This document shows, piece by piece, positions 6,286 through 13,701 of a stretch of 35,855 nucleotides of DNA. A model generated the notes under the pieces. That model did no database searches. It saw only the letters and a list, made by a program, of their open reading frames with translations, and had not been told where the DNA came from. How positions within the stretch are numbered: position 1 is the first letter of the stretch; each line of letters opens with the position of its first letter. The translations under genes and the position numbers were made by a program. This DNA comes from Prochlorococcus sp. AG-347-O22 (lineage in GTDB: Bacteria > Cyanobacteriota > Cyanobacteriia > PCC-6307 > Cyanobiaceae), in assembly GCA_003278845.1 (NCBI GenBank), contig QCCX01000012.1, forward strand, positions 1 to 35,855, read 5' to 3'.

Positions 6286-6429
6286 ATGCCAAAAAATTTA
6301 GATGAAAATTCTTATGAAAAAAGAATTGAAAATATAGAAAAAGGAAAATCTTATTTAAAAAGCAATGGATTTTTTAAATCAAAATCAAATCTATTCGAAG
6401 ACATACAAAAATTTATCTATAAAAGGTAA
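6286..6429 (+). CDS. Small basic hypothetical protein (47 aa)
   Basis: Begins MPKNLDENSYEKRIENIEKG and ends DIQKFIYKR. It is lysine-rich with no membrane helix and no recognisable motif. The ATG has no ribosome site. It follows copy C by 135 bases on the same strand. Composition is compatible with a real small gene, but evidence is limited to the open frame. Confidence 0.4.
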   Translation: MPKNLDENSYEKRIENIEKGKSYLKSNGFFKSKSNLFEDIQKFIYKR

Positions 6430-6484
6430 TTTTAAGAAAAATTTTTTACTTTTGATTAATTAAATCTCTCCAAATGAAGTGGGT

Positions 6485-6528
6485 ACTTGATGCTAAAAAC
6501 TAAAGCCTTCCAAATCCCTTAATTCTTT
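6485..6528 (+). repeat. Direct repeat D1 (about 45 bp)
   Basis: Shares GCTAAAAACTAAAGC-TTCC and AAATCCCTTAATTCTTT with D2 at 7108-7158, with ACTTGAT at the left end of both. No coding frame is shared. It lies in the gene-free stretch 6430-7329. Confidence 0.6.
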
Positions 6529-6616
6529 TTTCTGTTTTTGTTTTTAAATATTCATTTTATGAATTAAGTGATAAAAACAATATTTTTTAGAGAATTAATT
6601 ACCCCATAACACCCCT

Positions 6617-6818
6617 CACTTTCCTAAATAGGAACTTTGATGGATAATAAATTCATATCTGAAGAAGTTATCCAAACTTTATTCAAACCCTATATATTCG
6701 CCGAGATCCCATGGTACATCAGGAACCTAGCTACTTGCTAATGAAAAGTGAGCGCGTCTAACTATTAATGGGATCTCAAAGAATCGATATTTTTTACTCA
6801 AACTTTACTCAAACTTTT
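6617..6818 (+). repeat. EVE-leader element, copy B
   Basis: Matches copy C (7964-8103) through the leader and the first 14 codons of the EVE gene, then joins the same right-hand sequence as copy A. It starts with TTCCTA-AA-TAGGAA (6621-6634). It contains the mini-ORF MVHQEPSYLLMKSERV (6711-6761) and a perfect 10-bp inverted repeat, GAGATCCCAT (6703-6712) / ATGGGATCTC (6768-6777). It ends with tandem ACTCAAACTTT 11-mers (6796-6817). An overlapping 33-codon frame from 6640 is open here but its ATG is lost in copy C. Confidence 0.7.
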
Positions 6819-6911
6819 ACAGACTAAAAAACAACCCGATATTGCGTTCGGTTCAAAGTAAGAAAACCCTGAAACTATTAATCTCTTTTGATGAATAGCC
6901 TTTAAATAACA

Positions 6912-7055
6912 AAGACACAAAGCACAAAAACTACATTAAGTAGCAAGCTAAGTGTCTTGGAAGTAATCTTCATTAAGAAAAAGGTTTTTGTACTCGTGTG
7001 CAGGAGTGCGGGGTTAACCTTGAAACCGCTAGGCTCAAGTCCTTACAAAAAGGAC
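6912..7055 (+). other. Series of hairpins; candidate structured RNA
   Basis: Within the 900-base gene-free stretch 6430-7329, four local stems follow each other: AAGACAC/GTGTCTT (6912-6918 with 6952-6958) enclosing CTAC/GTAG (6931-6934 with 6940-6943); GAAG/CTTC (6960-6971); GCGG/CCGC (7008-7011 with 7026-7029); and GTCCTT/AAGGAC (7039-7044 with 7050-7055). CAAGTCCTTA occurs twice (7036 and 7055). GGCTCAAGTCC resembles a tRNA T-arm, but no tRNA folds. No known RNA family is recognised. Confidence 0.35.
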
Positions 7056-7107
7056 AAGTCCTTAGACCATTTATACCGATAAAATATATTCATAACAAGT
7101 TTAGGGA

Positions 7108-7158
7108 ACTTGATTCACTAGCTAAAAACTAAAGCATTCCAAATCCCTTAATTCTTTA
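7108..7158 (+). repeat. Direct repeat D2 (about 45 bp)
   Basis: Second copy of the sequence at 6485-6528, with a few inserted bases in the left third. The two copies flank EVE-leader copy B and the hairpin-rich region, so the 580 bases between them could be an inserted or duplicated block. Confidence 0.6.
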
Positions 7159-7329
7159 TTTCTAACAAAACGAATGATCTTGATGTTATTAAAAACTGCC
7201 TTTGAATTTCAAACTATTAAAATGATTTAGGCAACCCCATGAGTTTTATATTTATCTGAGTATTTTTACTTATATGTTGAGTTGAAGACTTTTAATAATT
7301 AATGTTTGTTTTGGGTTTATATATAAGTC

Positions 7330-7485
7330 ATGGATAAAGAACATTTAATTGATTTAATATCTAATAGCATTATTTCCGAGATTAAAAATCTCGAAATTAA
7401 TGATGAAAAATTGATTGCAAATAATTATTTAAATAATCTGAATTTAAATCAGCTTAGAATAATTTCTAAAGAATTTATTTTGTAA
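7330..7485 (+). CDS. Small hypothetical protein (51 aa)
   Basis: Begins MDKEHLIDLISNSIISEI and is rich in Leu, Ile and Asn, predicting two helices (LIDLISNSIISEIKNLE and NLNQLRIISKEFI). No membrane helix, ribosome site or known motif. The frame is clean and the pattern of apolar residues is helix-like, so I keep it with modest confidence. Confidence 0.4.
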   Translation: MDKEHLIDLISNSIISEIKNLEINDEKLIANNYLNNLNLNQLRIISKEFIL

Positions 7486-7562
7486 TTTTTATTGAATATT
7501 TATTTAAATAAATGAGATTTTCTTCACTATCATTTGAATTTTAATAAGTTAGTACCTTTAAT

Positions 7563-7748
7563 ATGAATGATTCAGAAGAATTTAAACCTAGCCTTAAACA
7601 AATAAATGAGGATATCAGACCTACATGGGAAGATATCAAAAAACAATCAGAAGTTTTAGTTAACAAACTTGGTTGCCCTAGATCATTTGTAGGAGGGATG
7701 CTTCATGCAATAGCAAGCGACTTCTCTGATATGAAAACTTGGGAATAA
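7563..7748 (+). CDS. Small soluble hypothetical protein (61 aa)
   Basis: Begins MNDSEEFKPSLKQINEDIRP; the second half, KLGCPRSFVGGMLHAIASDF, looks like a helix-turn-helix-like pair but matches no DNA-binding family I know. It ends SDMKTWE, the same ending as the SnoaL-like protein at 4983 (TDMTTWE), inside repeat E2. Its TAA abuts the ATG of the next ORF (7749), suggesting translational coupling. Confidence 0.55.
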   Translation: MNDSEEFKPSLKQINEDIRPTWEDIKKQSEVLVNKLGCPRSFVGGMLHAIASDFSDMKTWE

Positions 7749-7789
7749 ATGAAAAACTTATTACTTACTCCACTTTTCAAACTATTCAA
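7726..7789 (+). repeat. Gene-end/gene-start repeat E2
   Basis: Counterpart of E1 (4961-5024). Both include CTGATATGA, TGGGAATAAATGAAA and TTCAAACTATTCAA. The shared part spans the stop of one gene and the start of the next, whereas the upstream genes themselves are unrelated. Confidence 0.6.
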
Positions 7790-7898
7790 AAAAAGCACTT
7801 TCCTCTTATCACTAAATCAAAACTCGTGCCCTGTTTTAGATGCTGAAGACATAAAAAAGCAAGAACAGAAAGAAGCTATTGAAAGGTTGTACCCGTAA
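7749..7898 (+). CDS. Small hypothetical protein (49 aa), coupled to the upstream gene
   Basis: The ATG directly follows the TAA of 7563-7748. The N-terminus is apolar and basic (MKNLLLTPLFKLFKKSTFLL), the C-terminus charged (DAEDIKKQEQKEAIERLYP). It contains one Cys (NSCPV). A 14-codon truncated version of its N-terminus exists at 4984. Function unknown; the N-terminus could be a membrane-associated amphipathic helix. Confidence 0.45.
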   Translation: MKNLLLTPLFKLFKKSTFLLSLNQNSCPVLDAEDIKKQEQKEAIERLYP

Positions 7899-7963
7899 AC
7901 TTTTAACAGAAATGTATCAGATCATATATTAGATACAGCACGGTCATATGCACCCCCGCCACC

Positions 7964-8103
7964 CATTACTTTCCTAAAACGGAACTTTGATAGATAATAA
8001 ATTCATATTCCAAGAAGTTACCCAAACTTTACTCAAACCCTATATTTTCGCCGAGATCCCATGCCACAACAGGAACCTAGCTACTGGCTAATGAAAAGTG
8101 AGC
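7964..8103 (+). repeat. EVE-leader element, copy C (in place before the intact EVE gene)
   Basis: Left part of the element: a TTCC...GGAA half-palindrome (7971-7984), the tandem 11-mers ACCCAAACTTT-ACTCAAACCCT (8020-8041), GAGATCCCAT (8053-8062), and the first 14 codons of the EVE gene. Similarity to copies A and B stops at GTGAGC (8103), where they switch to GCGTCTA and this copy continues as the EVE gene. This is therefore probably the parental arrangement. Confidence 0.65.
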
Positions 8104-8525
8104 CTGATGCTTACAGCATAGATACTTTAAAAAATGACGGTGTAACTTTATGGGACGGAATAAGAAATTATCAAGCTCGAAACTTTATGAGAAAAATGAA
8201 TAAAGGAGATAAAGTTTTTTTCTATCATTCGAACTGTAAACCCCCAGGTATTGTGGGACTTATGGAGGTAATAGATCTAAATATTGTTGATCCTACTCAA
8301 TTTGATGAAAATTCAAAATATTTTGATCCAAAATCGAAACCTGATAATCCGAGATGGGATTGTGTAAAAGTAGAGTATAAATTTAAATCAGATAAGATTT
8401 TAAGTTTACCTGAATTAAAGATTTTATTTAATGAGGATGAGTTATTAGTCGTAAAAAAAGGAAATAGGTTATCAATATTACCTGTCAGAAATGATATTGC
8501 AAAAATACTACTAGAAAAAATATAA
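8061..8525 (+). CDS. EVE-domain protein (154 aa)
   Basis: Starts MPQQEPSYWLMKSEPDAYSI and continues LWDGIRNYQARNFMRKM...GDKVFFYHSNCKPPGIVGLMEV, the signature of EVE-domain (PUA-like fold) proteins such as human THYN1. The domain fills the whole protein. EVE domains bind modified bases in DNA or RNA, and relatives are often fused to, or near, restriction and defence genes. No nuclease partner is seen here. The ATG lies within GAGATCCCAT; no ribosome site. Two truncated copies of its 5' end lie upstream (3833 and 6711). Confidence 0.9.
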   Translation: MPQQEPSYWLMKSEPDAYSIDTLKNDGVTLWDGIRNYQARNFMRKMNKGDKVFFYHSNCKPPGIVGLMEVIDLNIVDPTQFDENSKYFDPKSKPDNPRWDCVKVEYKFKSDKILSLPELKILFNEDELLVVKKGNRLSILPVRNDIAKILLEKI

Positions 8526-8531
8526 AAATTT

Positions 8532-8783
8532 TTAATCCTTAAAATTCATTGAAAACATATTACCAATATAAAGTCTCGTTAAATCCCTATTTTGAAATCC
8601 TTTTTGCATCAAAAATCCTGCAATAGCGGCTTGTAGTATCCTGTATTGATCCCAATTAGGATGATCTTCAACGAATTCTTTCATAGCCTTTTGAAGATTT
8701 TCTTGAAGTTCACACTTGAAACTTATTACTTCATCTTTTTGATTTAATACTTTTGAATTTTCGTCGTAATTTAACTCTTTCAT
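8532..8783 (-). CDS. DUF2811-family protein (83 aa)
   Basis: The core ISFKCELQENLQKAMKEFVE and DHPNWDQYRILQAAIAGFLM fits DUF2811, a small cyanobacterial family of unknown function with a conserved HPxWDQ-R block. The C-terminal extension (NRDLTRLYIGNMFSMNF) is short. It converges on the EVE gene with six bases between stops. It marks the boundary between the mosaic segment and the conserved core. Upstream lies the 313-base gap with the DnaA-box pair. Confidence 0.75.
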   Translation of the reverse strand: MKELNYDENSKVLNQKDEVISFKCELQENLQKAMKEFVEDHPNWDQYRILQAAIAGFLMQKGFQNRDLTRLYIGNMFSMNFKD

Positions 8784-8980
8784 ATTGAAAAAACTTTATT
8801 GGAATTTAAACCTACAAGATGTAGTTTTCTCCTAAATTATTGAATCGTCAACAAGCATTATTAAGAGACAGTCTCAGGTTATAGAATAATGAGAATTCAG
8901 TCATAAATAGGGGATTCATGGAAATCAATTTTGTACATTTAAATCTTACTTAAATATAAAGATTTATATAAAATCAGAAG

Positions 8981-9044
8981 TTTTCCACATGCTTTAGATC
9001 GTCAGATATTTTTTTTTAAAATACTGTGGAAAAGTTGTGAAAAA
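8981..9044. promoter_or_regulatory. Inverted pair of DnaA boxes in an AT-rich intergenic region
   Basis: TTTTCCACA (8981-8989) and its reverse complement TGTGGAAAA (9025-9033) are separated by 35 AT-rich bases including a T9 run. A third, one-mismatch box TGTGAAAAA follows (9036-9044). TTTTCCACA is the DnaA-box form known for marine cyanobacteria and TTATCCACA the general consensus. No dnaA or dnaN is nearby, so this is more likely a DnaA-binding regulatory site than oriC. The remainder of the gap 8784-9096 shows only AT-rich DNA and the palindrome GAGACAGTCTC near 8867. Confidence 0.5.
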
Positions 9045-9059
9045 AATTTTTTGGGAAGG

Positions 9060-9081
9060 GGAAATTTTTTCTAAAATTTCC
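9060..9081. terminator. 9-bp perfect hairpin after the DUF1818 gene, possible terminator
   Basis: GGAAATTTT-TTCT-AAAATTTCC is a perfect 9-bp stem with a 4-base loop, 16 bases past the stop of 9097-9468. It lacks a direct U-run on the minus strand (CCTTCCC comes first), so termination is plausible but not certain; it may protect the 3' end. Confidence 0.45.
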
Positions 9082-9096
9082 AATTTTATTTATCTT

Positions 9097-9468
9097 TTAA
9101 TTCATTGATTCCCACATGTTTTTTATTTCATAAAATAAATTTTGTGCTATTGGTATCGGCCAATACATTTCGAAGGATCTAGTTTCGTCTTGACTTTCAA
9201 AAACAAACCTTAAACTCCATTCATTTTTTTTCCCCTCTAAGTAAATATACCAAGGTAATTGTTCTAATTCTAAAGTGATAGATTCTTCATCCATTAGTTC
9301 ATCTTTGATAACTAATAGTTGTTCATTAATTCTTAAAAGTAAAAGGTAAAGAGAATAGAATTCACTTTTTTGTAACTCTATTGACCAATTGTCTACGCCA
9401 ATCAGAAAGCAAAATTTGCCTTTTTTAAAATCTTTAAGTAATCTCCATCTTTTTTGGTCTTTTACCAA
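9097..9468 (-). CDS. DUF1818-family protein (123 aa)
   Basis: Begins MVKDQKRWRLLKDFKKGKF and contains FCFLIGVDNWSIELQKSEF, LEQLPWYIYLEGKKNEWSLR and MYWPIPIAQNLFYEIKNMWE. Order and tryptophan pattern fit DUF1818, a cyanobacterial and plastid-lineage protein of unknown function. Soluble, no membrane segment. It starts two bases after the stop of rpoZ, so the two are almost certainly co-transcribed. Confidence 0.8.
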   Translation of the reverse strand: MVKDQKRWRLLKDFKKGKFCFLIGVDNWSIELQKSEFYSLYLLLLRINEQLLVIKDELMDEESITLELEQLPWYIYLEGKKNEWSLRFVFESQDETRSFEMYWPIPIAQNLFYEIKNMWESMN

Positions 9469-9470
9469 AA

Positions 9471-9707
9471 TCAGCCTGGAAGTAAATCTGGTTGATCTTG
9501 CTCATCACTTAGTTCAATAATGGACCTTTGAACGGGTTTGATAGTTGATTCTTCTAATAAGCCATCAAAATCATCAAAACGTCTTTGTTTAGCTCTGAAA
9601 GCAATTTTCACTGTAGTTAAGTATCTATTAGTTGATTTTCTTATCAAGCTCTCGCCTCTCTTTGCAAGATCATTAGAATCAATTCCTGCATTATTAGATA
9701 TGTTCAT
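9471..9707 (-). CDS. rpoZ: RNA polymerase omega subunit
   Basis: Small 78-residue subunit that helps assemble core RNA polymerase by binding beta'. The sequence shows the cyanobacterial omega signature: [20 protein letters not shown], then [17 protein letters not shown], ending [20 protein letters not shown]. Length is normal for the group. First gene of a two-gene unit with the DUF1818 gene and divergent from the Hsp70 homologue at 9806; the 98 bases between hold both promoters. Confidence 0.93.
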   Translation of the reverse strand: MNISNNAGIDSNDLAKRGESLIRKSTNRYLTTVKIAFRAKQRRFDDFDGLLEESTIKPVQRSIIELSDEQDQPDLLPG

Positions 9708-9805
9708 TAAAAAAATTTTTTTACTATAGAATTTATTTTACAATTTATTCGACCGTTTCAAAACATAAATTACAAAAAGAACTTAATTGATTTAAATAAT
9801 TTCAT

Positions 9806-11374
9806 ATGGAAGAAAGTTTATCTGGAACACTTGCTATCGATTTAGGGAACACTAATACTGTTGTTGCCTTTCAAGATCAAAAAGATATAAATTCTGTTTT
9901 AGTTGAAATACCGAATATTACATCATCTCCAGGAGTTATTCCTTCAGCAGTTTGGTTTGAGGAACCTTCAAAGATTACAAAAATTGGAATTAGTGCTCTA
10001 AAGATGAGGGATAACTCAAATTCTGATTTATTTTTTCATTCAAACTTTAAAAGATTAATTGGAAATTCTATTGAAAAAATTAACCAAAAAAATATTTTAA
10101 ACCCTAATGAATGTGGCGAAAAATTTTTTCAAATTTTGTGGGCAAACATTCCGCACAAGTATGAGATCAAAAGACTTGTTTTAACTGCTCCCATTGATAC
10201 ATATAAGGGATACAGAGAATGGTTAGTTAACCTTTGCGAGGAAATATCTGTAGATGAAATAGCCGTTGTTGATGAGCCTACAGCGGCAAGTTTAGGGATA
10301 AACGTACCATTTGGCTCAAAAATTATGACATTAGATATTGGAGGAAGTACAGTCGATATGAATATAGTCAAAATAGAGGGGGGAGAAGGAAAATCTGGTC
10401 CAATAGCTGAACTATTAAAATTTAAAGGTAACGATGTAAGCTCAATTTCAAAACAAAAAATAAGGTGTGCTGAGATAATTGGGAAAACAGGTTCCAAAAT
10501 TGGTGGGAAAGATATTGATCAATGGATAGTTGATTATTTTGTTCCAGGTAATAATTATATTAATAATCTTTCAGAGGCAGAAAAAATAAAATGTAAACTC
10601 AGCTCATCTGTAATCAAATATGAAAATAAATATCCAATAAAATTATTTACTGAAAAAAATAACGAAAGTGAATATTACCTTAGTAAAGAAATATTTGAGA
10701 AAATACTCATCGAAAATAATTTTCTTAATCACCTTAACTCTTTACTAAAAGATTTATTAAATCAAGCAAGAGGTAAATTTTGCACAGTTGAAGACTTAAA
10801 TGCAATAGTCTTGGTTGGTGGAGGAACTCAAATACCATTAATTAAAGAATGGATAACAAAAAAAATTCCAAAAATTCAAATAAAGTCGCCACCTCCTATT
10901 GAATCAATAGCTTTGGGAGCTTTAGCAATGACCCCGGGAGTAAAAATTAAAGACATATTAAACAAAGGGTTATCTATAAGATTATTTAATAAAAGAGAGC
11001 AAAAACACTTTTGGCATCCTATTTTTTGCAAAGGACAAACATGGCCAACAGAAAAACCCTTTAAACTAATCCTTCAAGCCAGTAAAAACAATCAGAAAAT
11101 ATTCGAAATAATAATTGGAGAGACCCAAAAAGAAAGAACATATGATGTTATTTTTGAAAATGGATTACCAAAGTTATCAGAGATTCAAAATGAAGAAGAA
11201 GTTATAAAATGGGACAAAAAACCACTAAAAATAGTTTTAAAAAATAAATCCAATATTGGAGAAGATACTTTAAAACTTTTTTTTAAAATTACTAAAAATG
11301 CTGATTTATTGGTTAAGTGTTTTAATGTTAAAGATGAATTTTTTGGAGAATATAATTTAGGAAATATCTTCTGA
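9806..11374 (+). CDS. Short Hsp70/DnaK-family protein (522 aa)
   Basis: The ATPase domain shows phosphate-1 (LAIDLGNTNTVVAF, near residues 9-22), the DEPTAASLG motif, phosphate-2 (LDIGGSTVDMNIV) and the adenosine motif (IVLVGGGTQIPLIKEW). After about residue 370 a short, divergent substrate-binding part follows. The protein is over 100 residues shorter than canonical DnaK and lacks the C-terminal acidic tail. It is therefore an Hsp70 paralogue of the DnaK-like group, not the main chaperone. ATG 9806 gives the usual start just before the first strand. It converges on pyrR with seven bases between stops. Confidence 0.85.
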   Translation: MEESLSGTLAIDLGNTNTVVAFQDQKDINSVLVEIPNITSSPGVIPSAVWFEEPSKITKIGISALKMRDNSNSDLFFHSNFKRLIGNSIEKINQKNILNPNECGEKFFQILWANIPHKYEIKRLVLTAPIDTYKGYREWLVNLCEEISVDEIAVVDEPTAASLGINVPFGSKIMTLDIGGSTVDMNIVKIEGGEGKSGPIAELLKFKGNDVSSISKQKIRCAEIIGKTGSKIGGKDIDQWIVDYFVPGNNYINNLSEAEKIKCKLSSSVIKYENKYPIKLFTEKNNESEYYLSKEIFEKILIENNFLNHLNSLLKDLLNQARGKFCTVEDLNAIVLVGGGTQIPLIKEWITKKIPKIQIKSPPPIESIALGALAMTPGVKIKDILNKGLSIRLFNKREQKHFWHPIFCKGQTWPTEKPFKLILQASKNNQKIFEIIIGETQKERTYDVIFENGLPKLSEIQNEEEVIKWDKKPLKIVLKNKSNIGEDTLKLFFKITKNADLLVKCFNVKDEFFGEYNLGNIF

Positions 11375-11381
11375 AAGATAT

Positions 11382-11918
11382 CTATTCAAGAAAAACTCCT
11401 TCTTCATTATCAACATTATTTAAACGTAAACGAATACTTTCTATTTTACTAGTTGGCACTTTTTTACCACAAAAATCTGGCTGAATGGGTAATTCTCTAT
11501 GACCTCTATCTACCATTACTAATAACATCACCCTTTGAGGTCTGCCCCATGAATACAAAGCATCCATTGCAGCTCTAATTGTTCTACCTGTGTAAATTAC
11601 ATCATCTATTAAAAGAATTTCTTTTTTCTCAATAGGAGTTGGAATATCAGCAGCATGTATTAGGCGAGTTCCAACTCTATTTTGGTCATCTCTATATAAA
11701 GTTGGATCAATTGTTCCTTTTCTAACTCTTAAACCTGTTCTGGAGAATAATTCCTTTTCTAGCACTTCGGTCAGAGCAATTCCTCTTGTCGGGATACCAA
11801 TCAATAGAAGGTTATCCAGTTTTTTTACTTTTTCGATAATTTCGCAAGTTAAACGCGAAATAGTTTTTTTAAGTTCAACTTGTGTAAGTATTACAATCTT
11901 TTTTGACTTCTTGGACAT
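11382..11918 (-). CDS. pyrR: PyrR-type uracil phosphoribosyltransferase / pyrimidine regulator
   Basis: A type I phosphoribosyltransferase of 178 residues. The PRPP loop is ILLIDDVIYTGRTIRAAMDAL (about residues 100-120); LIGIPTRGIALTEVL and the flexible-loop region TIDPTLYRDD fit PyrR. PyrR makes UMP from uracil and, in some bacteria, controls pyr mRNA attenuation. No pyr genes or attenuator are in the window, so a salvage role is the safer reading here. It stands alone on the minus strand, divergent from gpmI. Confidence 0.92.
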   Translation of the reverse strand: MSKKSKKIVILTQVELKKTISRLTCEIIEKVKKLDNLLLIGIPTRGIALTEVLEKELFSRTGLRVRKGTIDPTLYRDDQNRVGTRLIHAADIPTPIEKKEILLIDDVIYTGRTIRAAMDALYSWGRPQRVMLLVMVDRGHRELPIQPDFCGKKVPTSKIESIRLRLNNVDNEEGVFLE

Positions 11919-12055
11919 GATTTATCAAGAAATAAAATTAATCTAATATTTTCATAAATTAGCAAAAGCTAACTATGTTAAATATAAATTGTTAAAGAGT
12001 AACGTTTGAAGCTAAATTTAAGGTTGGATCACTTAACAAGGAATTTGATCTAAAT

Positions 12056-13678
12056 ATGTCAAAGATTAGCAGCAAAAATATAAAAAGTTTAAGTGTTCCT
12101 CAGAGCCCTGTAGTTCTTGCAATACTAGATGGATGGGGATATCGAAAAGAAAGATCAAATAATGCTATTAAAAGTGCCAGTACACCAATCATGGACTCAT
12201 TATGGCATGCCTACCCACACACCCTGATAAGTGCTAGTGGATCTGATGTAGGTCTCCCAGATGGTCAAATGGGCAATTCTGAGGTGGGGCATCTTACAAT
12301 TGGTTCGGGAAGAATAATACAACAAGAACTTGTAAGGATTTCAAATATTGTAAAAAATAATCAATTAGGCTTTGTAAATGAGTTGAAAGAAATGGCTGCT
12401 TCATTAAAGAAAAATAATTCTACTTTGCATATCACAGGATTATGTTCCGATGGAGGAGTTCATAGTCATATCGATCATTTATTAGGTTTAATAAAATGGG
12501 CATCTGATAATAAGCTTAAAAAAGTTGCAATACATATTATTACTGATGGAAGAGACACTCCTGCAAAAAGTGCTTCTAAATATCTAAATCAAATAGAATC
12601 ATGTATTAAAAAATTTAACGTTGGCGAAATAGCCTCTATATGCGGACGATACTGGATGATGGATAGAAACCTTTTATGGGATAGAACAGAAAAAGCATAT
12701 TCTAATTTGACTGATCCAGATATTCAAATAACAAATATTTCTCCCAAGGATTACATAGAAAAAAGTTATGCCAAAAACATAACCGATGAATTTATAGAGC
12801 CCATACGAATGTCTAAAAACTATCTTAAAGATGGGGATAGTTTGATTTGCTTTAACTTTCGTCCAGACAGAGCAAGACAAATAGTCAAATCACTTTCGGT
12901 CAATGAATTTTCAGACTTTGAAAGAAAAAATTATCCAAATCTAGATTTTGTTACTTTTACTCAATATGATCCGAACTTTACCGTTAAAGTTGCATTTCCT
13001 CCTGAATCACTCAATAATTTCATAGGCCAAATTGTTTCAGAAAACGGACTTAAACAATATAGAACCGCGGAAACCGAAAAATATCCTCATGTAACATACT
13101 TTTTCAATGGAGGAGTTGAAATTCCTTTACCTGGAGAAGAGAGACATTTGATTCCATCTCCAAGAGTGGCAACTTATGATATGGAACCCGAAATGTCTGC
13201 GGAGGAATTAACTATTAGTTGCTCTAAAGCAATTAAAAGTGGGAATTATGCTTTTGTTGTAATCAATTTTGCCAATCCTGATATGGTTGGTCATACAGGC
13301 AACATGGAGGCAACAATTAAAGCTATAGAAAAAGTAGATGAATGTGTAGGTCAAATAGTTAATGCTACTGGAGAAATGGGCGGAAGCCTTGTTATTACTG
13401 CCGATCATGGTAACGCAGAGGTTATGAAAGGATCTGAAGGAGAACCTTGGACAGCACACACAATAAATAAAGTTCCATTAATTCTGATTGAAGGTGAAAA
13501 AAGAAAAATCCCAAATATGGGAAATGAAATTAATTTAAGAGAAAACGCAGGCTTAGCAGATATTGCTCCCACTTTATTGCAATTATTAAATCTACCAATA
13601 CCAAGAGAAATGACAGGCAAATCGCTTATTCAAGAAATTGAATTAAAAGGTTATAATAAGGTCGTTCAACACGTTTAA
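12056..13678 (+). CDS. gpmI: 2,3-bisphosphoglycerate-independent phosphoglycerate mutase
   Basis: Interconverts 3- and 2-phosphoglycerate using two Mn ions. Metal and catalytic motifs are present: [10 protein letters not shown] (Asp25), [15 protein letters not shown] with catalytic Ser75, [31 protein letters not shown], and the C-terminal [12 protein letters not shown] and [10 protein letters not shown]. At 540 residues it is full length. ATG 12056 gives about 15 residues before the first strand. AAGGAA lies upstream. secG follows after 23 bases, likely in the same transcript. Confidence 0.97.
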   Translation: MSKISSKNIKSLSVPQSPVVLAILDGWGYRKERSNNAIKSASTPIMDSLWHAYPHTLISASGSDVGLPDGQMGNSEVGHLTIGSGRIIQQELVRISNIVKNNQLGFVNELKEMAASLKKNNSTLHITGLCSDGGVHSHIDHLLGLIKWASDNKLKKVAIHIITDGRDTPAKSASKYLNQIESCIKKFNVGEIASICGRYWMMDRNLLWDRTEKAYSNLTDPDIQITNISPKDYIEKSYAKNITDEFIEPIRMSKNYLKDGDSLICFNFRPDRARQIVKSLSVNEFSDFERKNYPNLDFVTFTQYDPNFTVKVAFPPESLNNFIGQIVSENGLKQYRTAETEKYPHVTYFFNGGVEIPLPGEERHLIPSPRVATYDMEPEMSAEELTISCSKAIKSGNYAFVVINFANPDMVGHTGNMEATIKAIEKVDECVGQIVNATGEMGGSLVITADHGNAEVMKGSEGEPWTAHTINKVPLILIEGEKRKIPNMGNEINLRENAGLADIAPTLLQLLNLPIPREMTGKSLIQEIELKGYNKVVQHV

Positions 13679-13701
13679 AGTTAATAAAAGTTATTTACGC
13701 A

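Noticed and set aside
6640..6741. 33-codon ORF starting MDNKFISEEVIQTLFKPYIF inside element copy B
   Set aside because: Open in copy C too, but the ATG is lost there, substitutions are not biased to third positions and copy A breaks the frame.
7009..7045. Possible tRNA (T-arm-like GGCTCAAGTCC)
   Set aside because: Only three pairs form in the arm, and no acceptor, D or anticodon arms fold around it.
8867..8877. GAGACAGTCTC palindrome as an operator
   Set aside because: Single 11-base occurrence with no partner or family known; could be chance.
12674..13620. Minus-strand ORFs opposite gpmI
   Set aside because: Shadows of the conserved gpmI frame.
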